Part shown: positions 34,503-39,979 of the stretch, one piece after another
How the letters are laid out: each line of letters begins with the position of its first letter
How positions within the stretch are numbered: position 1 is the stretch's first letter
Assembly: GCA_000310025.1 (NCBI GenBank)
Contig: FN649751.1
Coordinates: 2,146,944 to 2,186,922, forward strand
Direction of reading: 5' to 3'
Source: Ectocarpus siliculosus
Lineage: Eukaryota > Sar > Phaeophyceae > Ectocarpales > Ectocarpaceae
Length of the DNA stretch: 39,979 nt
Position numbers and translations under genes: made by a program
Notes under the pieces: generated by a model
Databases searched by the model: none
What the model was told of the DNA's origin: nothing
Seen by the model: the letters and a program-made list of their open reading frames with translations, nothing else

Positions 34503-34700
34503 TCAGCCGAAAGAACACACCTGAGAAAGTATTGGACCTTGAACACGACAAAGAGCCACAGGTCCAATCGAAAAACTAATATCAAAATTATGCCGAAGGA
34601 AGTCTGAAAAGGACCATGGCTGAACAATGGAATTCATGCCGAAAGAACACACGCGACAAAGTATTGAACCTTGAACACGAAACACAGCCACAGGCAGCAG
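34503..34700 (+). repeat. Tandem duplication, unit about 132 bp
   Basis: The block GCCGAAAGAACACAC...AAAGTATTG(G/A)ACCTTGAACACGA...AGCCACAGG occurs at about 34,505-34,562 and again at about 34,637-34,696. It adjoins the end of the foldback array. Confidence 0.75.
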
Positions 34701-35236
34701 GTCTAATCTAAGAGCTATTTCGAATTGATGCCGAAGATAATATCAAAAGTTACCAATCAATGTACATGAAAATGGTAGGAACTTGTGGCTGGGATGTTGA
34801 GACGTCCGCGACTAGGTGATTGGCGTTGATCGTGTCATGTGCCCGGCGGTCTGTGAAGGCTGGCGACGGTCCATGACAGCTGGTTGGTGGCCAATGGGCC
34901 GTTGTGTGAGTTTATCCTATGATGCGACTCCCAGCACAGATGCGAGCTGCGTCGGAACGAACGTGTTGGTGACTCTTGGCGTTTTTTTGTGTTGGAAACA
35001 TGCTTTGGATAACACCTGTATTCAACGCATCGAGACGAACGTGTGATATTTGGTCGAATATTGCCTTTCTTTGTAGTTTTGGACCTCTTGTTAATCGTTT
35101 GAGATTCGGATGCATTTATCATACGTGGCCGATCGCGACCTCCAGTCGTGCCCGAGGCTTGTCATACAGACTCGGAACTTGGAACTGCCACAACACGATG
35201 CTGAGTAAGTGATAACCCAATGCAGTCTTCCGGGCT
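34701..35236. other. No recognised feature
   Basis: Short open frames without motifs occur on both strands. I see no splice-supported exon, RNA gene or repeat here. Confidence 0.4.
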
Positions 35237-35647
35237 TCAAGCTGTATGTACAACAATCAGTGTTAAGAAACGGTGTGCGCTATCATCATGATTCTCGAGT
35301 TCGACATCCTGGCGAAGAGCCGCCTCTTGGCCAAGTTGCGTAACGCATAGCACACGTTTTCTTGTGGTACTCTCAACAGCAACTTGCTGGAGGGCCTCGA
35401 ATGTGAAATAACCCCCACCGAAACCCAGTGAAAATGCGGTCGCTTTCGAGGTCGAGCACGGCGCCACCTGAATGTCCCCGCACTTCCCTCCCCTCCCTGA
35501 AGAAAGACATCTGAACAACATTACAAGTAGCACCGACCTTTTACAACGACGGCGACGACGACAGTGATCTACAAGCGGCCCGTAGTTGATTGTATTTCTT
35601 TTCATACACTCTCGTCTTGAAGACAACACGAAGATACGGCTTGACAC
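35237..35647 (-). CDS. Hypothetical ORF or isolated exon
   Basis: A minus-strand frame of 136 codons. The part after a possible ACATTCAG acceptor near 35,474 encodes VAPCSTSKATAFSLGFGGGY and then TRKRVLCVTQLGQEAALRQD, ending in a stop at 35,237. Composition looks protein-like. No family is recognised and no partner exon was found, so a pseudogene fragment is equally possible. Confidence 0.3.
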   Translation of the reverse strand: MSSRIFVLSSRRECMKRNTINYGPLVDHCRRRRRCKRSVLLVMLFRCLSSGRGGKCGDIQVAPCSTSKATAFSLGFGGGYFTFEALQQVAVESTTRKRVLCVTQLGQEAALRQDVELENHDDSAHRFLTLIVVHTA

Positions 35648-35683
35648 AATGAACCCAGTAAACTATAGTAGCCGTGTTGTGAG

Positions 35684-35702
35684 CCCCCCCCCCCCCCCCC
35701 CC
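35684..35702. repeat. Poly-C tract
   Basis: A run of about 18 C between the hypothetical ORF at 35,237 and the 3' end of the flagellar-type gene. The exact length is likely to be unreliable. Confidence 0.8.
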
Positions 35703-35768
35703 GGAAAAAGAACACTCGAAGACAAATACTTTCGTATGACCTTTAGCTATTGTTTTGCGATCGCACTT

Positions 35769-38700
35769 TCATAAGATTATCCCCAGTGCCGCGGCACCGG
35801 AGGTAGTGAGCGGGTCGGAACCGCAGCGCGACGGGCCCGGGTCGTTGCAGGCGGCGGCAGGTGCATGGCCGGTGTAACCGGGGTTGTTGTGACGGTAGAA
35901 GAGGCGGAGGTCCAAACGTGGCCGTCTCGAGTTCTTCATGTCGCCATGCTCGCGAGCGCGAAGGTTCATTTTGCTCGCGGGTATGAAACCGCCGTATCCC
36001 GGTACCTGTAGAGAACATCACGAGCAATTAGAGTTTATTGTGGTTGTTTTGTTGCGGGGGTAAGTATTGCGCGGCGAACGGGGAACACGGGGGAAGTCCG
36101 ATGGGTCGAGGGGGCAGGGAGATATCATCAACATCATCACAAACAAAACAAGCTCTGACGGAAGCGAATCGATCTCACTCGGCCCCCCGGCGAAAACACT
36201 AGCGGGTCGATAGGTGGTACTCCCGAACAGAAAGTAGAAGCCGTTCAATACGCGTCACTCCTTCAGCCCCCAAGGAGCACATGTTCCACGGATCAACCCG
36301 GGTGTAGATTAGACTCTGAGATGAAACACAGAACCCAACGTCACTGCTCCTCCATCGCCGACCTCTTTCCCCCTACAAATAGTATCAGGTGGTAGGATAG
36401 AGAGGACCTGGTAGGTGGCCTTCGTGGTGCCTTCGAAGAGGTCGAGGGTCGTCGAGGACATGCCGGTCTTGTACCAGATCCTGCGGTCGCGCGGTATCTC
36501 CCCGTCCTTGCCCATGTCCATCTGGTAGCAGCTCTCCGTCACTTGCCCGTGCGTTACCGCCGGCATGACCTGTTCCGTGCCACAGGCCATCATCGCCAAC
36601 GGTAGAAAGAAACGGGTGTCTTCCGTGATGGTATGTTCAGAGAGAAAAATATGATAACGGAGCAGCGTTTCATGAGAGGAATTTTAAGCATGGCACCTCC
36701 TCTATCTCTTCGAACATATGGCGATGAGCACAAGAATATTCAGGAAGGGTGCTCTGTGCAGTTGCTACCGCCGGGTAGAGACCAAGGGATCAATATCGAA
36801 CAAACTAGGTACTGAAGAGGTACCTTTCTGTTGGCGACGAGCCATTCTGGCATCTCTCTCTCCTTGTACGACACGTCGGACCTGGCCGACTCCGCCACCT
36901 TCCTCAGTCCATCCTGGAGGTCGAGCCAGGTGACTTTACCGTCCCTGACGTAGATGTTTAAGGTATGTTGTGAAAGACTTTCGGGTAAGCGTTTTCAAGA
37001 CATCGGCTGAACTGGCGACCCCGATTGTTTCTTCGAGCACCTCACGAGAGCACCATCCAGCCTGAACCTGAGCCTCTGATTACTTTTTCAAACAGAAAAC
37101 ACCACGCAGGCCCTCAACCCTACTACACGGAGAAGTATTCGACCAGGGTGTATGTTTGGCGCCGACCAGAGACTGATACATGTGGTGGCCTCGAACGTCG
37201 TGCGCACCCAAACACCAAGGGTGCAGAAAACACAAGTCTCCCAGCAAAAACTCCAAGAGGTATCTAGTTCTAGCAAGCCTCTCCCACAGACTTCGTTTAT
37301 CACACAGCTTTCTCGCCGACTCAGGCAGCACCACCTTAATCGCTAGGCTTTCCCACTAGTGCAGTACTGGTACCTTTTCGCCTCAAACATCTTGAGGATA
37401 CGGTCCAGGATCCAAGGGCGCACGTCGCGGCCAAGCACACCCTGGATGAGCTTCGGCATGTCCCGTATGTGGACCACGCCGTTGCCCGCGTCTAGCCTGT
37501 CAAACTCCCGCTTGAAGGCGTTCTCCCCGTCGCGTTCCCCCCCTCTTGGTCCCTCTCCCCCGTCCAGTCCGTCTACCTCCTGTTTGTTTTTTTGCGTGGC
37601 ACGACCGTTCACGCCAGTTTTGTGTGGACAATAAGAGAGGAATGCAGTAGTGCAAGATGGTATTAGGAGTAAAAGGGCATTATATCTGATGTACATAGCA
37701 CCCGTGTACATCGGCATGCAGCAGTAGTGGATTTCGCAATCTTGGTTGATGCGGTTGTTGTCTCGATCGTTGACTGGCGGCGATGGCCAGCAAGGGCCAA
37801 TAACGGGCAGCACGTCGCAAAGGACTGATGCTACGTTAGGGGGGTGCACTTCCGTGGTGAAATCTTGCACTTTCGGGAGAAAACGTGGAGTCCTGTTTCC
37901 GTGTTTGAACAGCGAAATACGACGCGGCCAAAAAGTTCAAGTAGACTTTGTCCCCAACGTAAGATGACGTGACGCCCCTACCGCAGCATTACTCAAAGGT
38001 AATGCTTGTGTACCACACCGTGCAGGTACCAATGTTTGAAATCTTTTCGTCGGCGGGTTGTATCACCCAGAAATGGTATGGTTCAGCACTGCTGAATATG
38101 AACGGGGGATGTATATGAGAAAATCGTCCAAAAGTACGGTATGTTCTCAGCGGTTGATGGTAGGATCGATTTAGAGCGAATACTCTCGCGAATTTTCTGC
38201 TCAGGAGAACAGCTCTCCTACATACGCAAGTCACGTCACTATACTAAATAATAGATTAGGTGGTCATACGCTATACGTTTTGACCGACACGTACAGCTGC
38301 AACTCGTATTCGACGGGGAAAAGTATTGCTTCTGGGTCGATCGCCTTACGTCGGAGAAGTTCCTGAAGTCGTGCTCGTACAATGAGTCGTGAAGGAACGG
38401 CTTTGACCTATCCTGTGGTTTCGCCGAAAAGTGCTTGGCAGAAACCCCTCTGCGTGGATGACAAAATTGCCATATTATCCATTGTTGGAGGTTCGAAGGG
38501 AGGTCGCGGGCGTGCGGGCGTGAGGTGTGAGGGGGCGGGGGTCTCATGACGTGGTCGTTAGATCAGTGACTTCGTACCCCTACAACGCCGGGACCGAGCG
38601 ATATGCCGGGCTTTCGCCGGCTCAGGATACATTTCTGAAGGATGGGCCAGAAGCTGATCATCATCCTAACTATTCTCTTGTTGTTTAGGGAAACCCGACA

Positions 38701-39625
38701 ACGTTCGACCTCAACGGTTGTGCATACGGACATATGAGAGCACGTTTGGGCAGGTAGAGTAGAACCACCGATGGTCCGGGACCACCTCTACGGCTTTGTC
38801 AGTGAATAGTGAAGTTGTACGTGTTGAGACCGATCGTCACGGGTTCCGGCAAGAATCGTCGGGGAAGCCGTCCGGTGCTGCCAGCCTTACAACCTTCTGT
38901 CACGCTAGACACTCCACAGCTCTCAACGTACTGCTGTTTCGTACACGAACGCGAGCGACTACGTGTGTTCCGCCCGCGGCATGTCCGGATGTTGTGTCAT
39001 GTAAGTTGTTTTTTTGTTATTGGACGACGAGTGTACACTGCGTCTCTCACTGCGTTGTGAAACGGACTACTCAAGGGTCCGCCACCCCATTTCGAAGGAG
39101 CATAGCTTGGGTGGTGATGTGCGCTCTTATCTGGAAACTCTGGCCAGAGCGTGCACAAACCTGACGTAGATATGTAGTAAAGGCACGTGTTCTCACCGTC
39201 TGTCCGGTACTTGGTAGTCCCCCCTGGTAACGTTTGAGAACGCCTCGCTGCTGCAGGTGGTCATGGTGGGAGGGGCCAGAGCTACCCCGTTCTCATAGGC
39301 GACCCCCCTGCCCATCTTGGAGTACTTGTTGTCACGACTCTCATAAGTTTCGCCTACCGCGGGGGGAGGAGGGTGAGGGGGCAAGAACGACGGTCACGAC
39401 GGAGGGGGGAGATGGAATGAGGGTCATCATGCGTAAGCCATAGTCCCTGAACCTACAATAATATCAGGACCGCGGCACATCCTGTTGTTTCCCGTGTTCC
39501 CCTGACGTCGTTGGCCCTTCGCTGACCGTGAAGACTCCCACGTACCAATAGGTAGAGTCGTTCTCCTCTGACATGTGACGATGCGCAATTTACCACTCAC
39601 TACCTCTCTCTCCGTAAGACAGCAT
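35769..39625 (-). CDS. EF-hand-like and PGYxG-repeat protein, probable ciliary/flagellar microtubule protein
   Basis: Exons 39625-39604, 39353-39197, 38449-38350, 37579-37374, 36944-36824, 36569-36408 and 36005-35769 join in phase (1,005 nt) to about 334 residues. Residues 114-182 form an EF-hand-like pair: FDRLDAGNGVVHIRDM, then FEAKR|DGKVTWLDL, the second loop rebuilt across an intron. Both loops lack several acidic calcium ligands, so binding is doubtful. The C-terminal third has VPGYGGFIPASK (257-268) and NPGYTGHAP (about 300), the PGYxGxxP signature of CIMIP2/FAM166 (DUF2475) proteins, which line ciliary doublet microtubules. Residues 76-91 (KPFLHDSLYEHDFRNF) resemble other ciliary-protein segments. 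Expected location is the axoneme of flagellate cells. Weak points are the 7-codon first exon and the GTCCTC donor at 36408; an alternative start is the ATG at SKMGRG in exon 2. Confidence 0.75.
38545..38640 (+). repeat. Dispersed repeat family 1, copy 4
   Basis: The sequence CATGACGTGGTCGTTAGATC, then CCCTACAACGCCGGGAC and ATGCCGGGCTTTCGCCGG aligns with the minus strand of 25,190-25,290. It lies in intron 2 of the EF-hand/PGYxG gene. Confidence 0.6.
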
Positions 39626-39901
39626 ATTGTTCAAGGGACCAAGCTGAACGGTGTGAATGTTATGCGCGGTCTTCGAATTCCTGCCCACCGGTTAGTCTCA
39701 ACACCACCGCTGCACTCAAAGCTAGAGAAAATGATCCACAGCGCGGACAGATGTAGATGTCCCTGTTACTGAGGCAATGTTCTTTCGTGTTGAATTTCAT
39801 GTAATCCCCGGTACTGCATGCGAGCGCAGTGTGCGATTCGGTTGTTCTCGTTGTCCCACCCATGAGCCGGCGTTGCTCGCAGTTTTTAGCACCTTCTCTA
39901 T

Positions 39902-39913
39902 GGTCTCTCTCTC

Positions 39914-39979
<66 letters not shown>
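39902..39979. repeat. (CT)n microsatellite at window end
   Basis: A nearly uninterrupted CT tract runs to the last base. It may mark a contig edge or simply continue beyond the window. Confidence 0.95.

Noticed and set aside
39467-39576. Alternative first exon of the EF-hand/PGYxG gene starting at an ATG near 39,575
   Set aside because: Its best donor (TATTG|GTACGT) leaves the wrong phase for the exon at 39,353 and would cause an early stop; the ATG at 39,625 fits in phase.
1-39979. CRISPR arrays, bacterial operons, rRNA and tRNA genes
   Set aside because: No regularly spaced direct repeats with spacers, no rRNA core sequences and no convincing tRNA cloverleaf were seen; the tRNA-like boxes occur only in dispersed repeats.

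Overview
This is a stretch of nuclear DNA from a eukaryote. The genes are spread out and split into short GC-rich exons (about 20-1,700 bp) by GT-AG introns of roughly 240-950 bp. Both strands are used, there are no operons or ribosome binding sites, and microsatellites and dispersed repeats are common. The Ala/Gly/Ser-rich linkers, intron density, flagellar-type gene and trithorax-like methyltransferase suit a stramenopile, most likely a brown alga of the Ectocarpus type. The lineage is inferred from style; no species marker was seen.

Layout. 1-600 is homopolymer-rich and looks like poor assembly. About 1,220-5,685 (minus strand) holds a multi-exon gene for a cysteine-rich, probably extracellular protein with an IPT/TIG-like domain; a further exon-like piece lies at 6,578-6,733. 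7,171-11,486 (plus) is a four-exon GRAM-domain gene. It converges on a large minus-strand gene, 24,215-13,909, whose 12 exons join in phase into a protein of about 1,706 residues with PHD finger, zf-4CXXC_R1-like zinc finger, bromodomain and SET/post-SET: a chromatin reader and writer related to trithorax/MLL enzymes. A weak gene candidate lies at about 24,602-26,577 (minus).

27,795-31,950 is a complete pogo/Tc1-mariner-type DNA transposon: 23-bp perfect terminal inverted repeats, TA on both sides, repeated subterminal motifs, and an intact three-exon gene for a transposase of about 936 residues. 32,080-34,500 is an array of four degenerate tandem units of about 570-615 bp; at least two of them are foldbacks made of exon-like arms. 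35,769-39,625 (minus) is a seven-exon gene for a protein of about 334 residues with an EF-hand-like pair and two PGYxG motifs typical of ciliary microtubule inner proteins. The window ends in a (CT)n tract.

The gene models were assembled by eye from open frames, splice-site consensus and phase agreement. For the SET, GRAM, transposase and EF-hand/PGYxG genes every junction is phase-consistent and several rebuild a split domain, so these are the firm part of the annotation. Two short dispersed repeat families and an over-represented 9-mer (ACTGCTGTA/TACAGCAGT) lie across introns and intergenic DNA.
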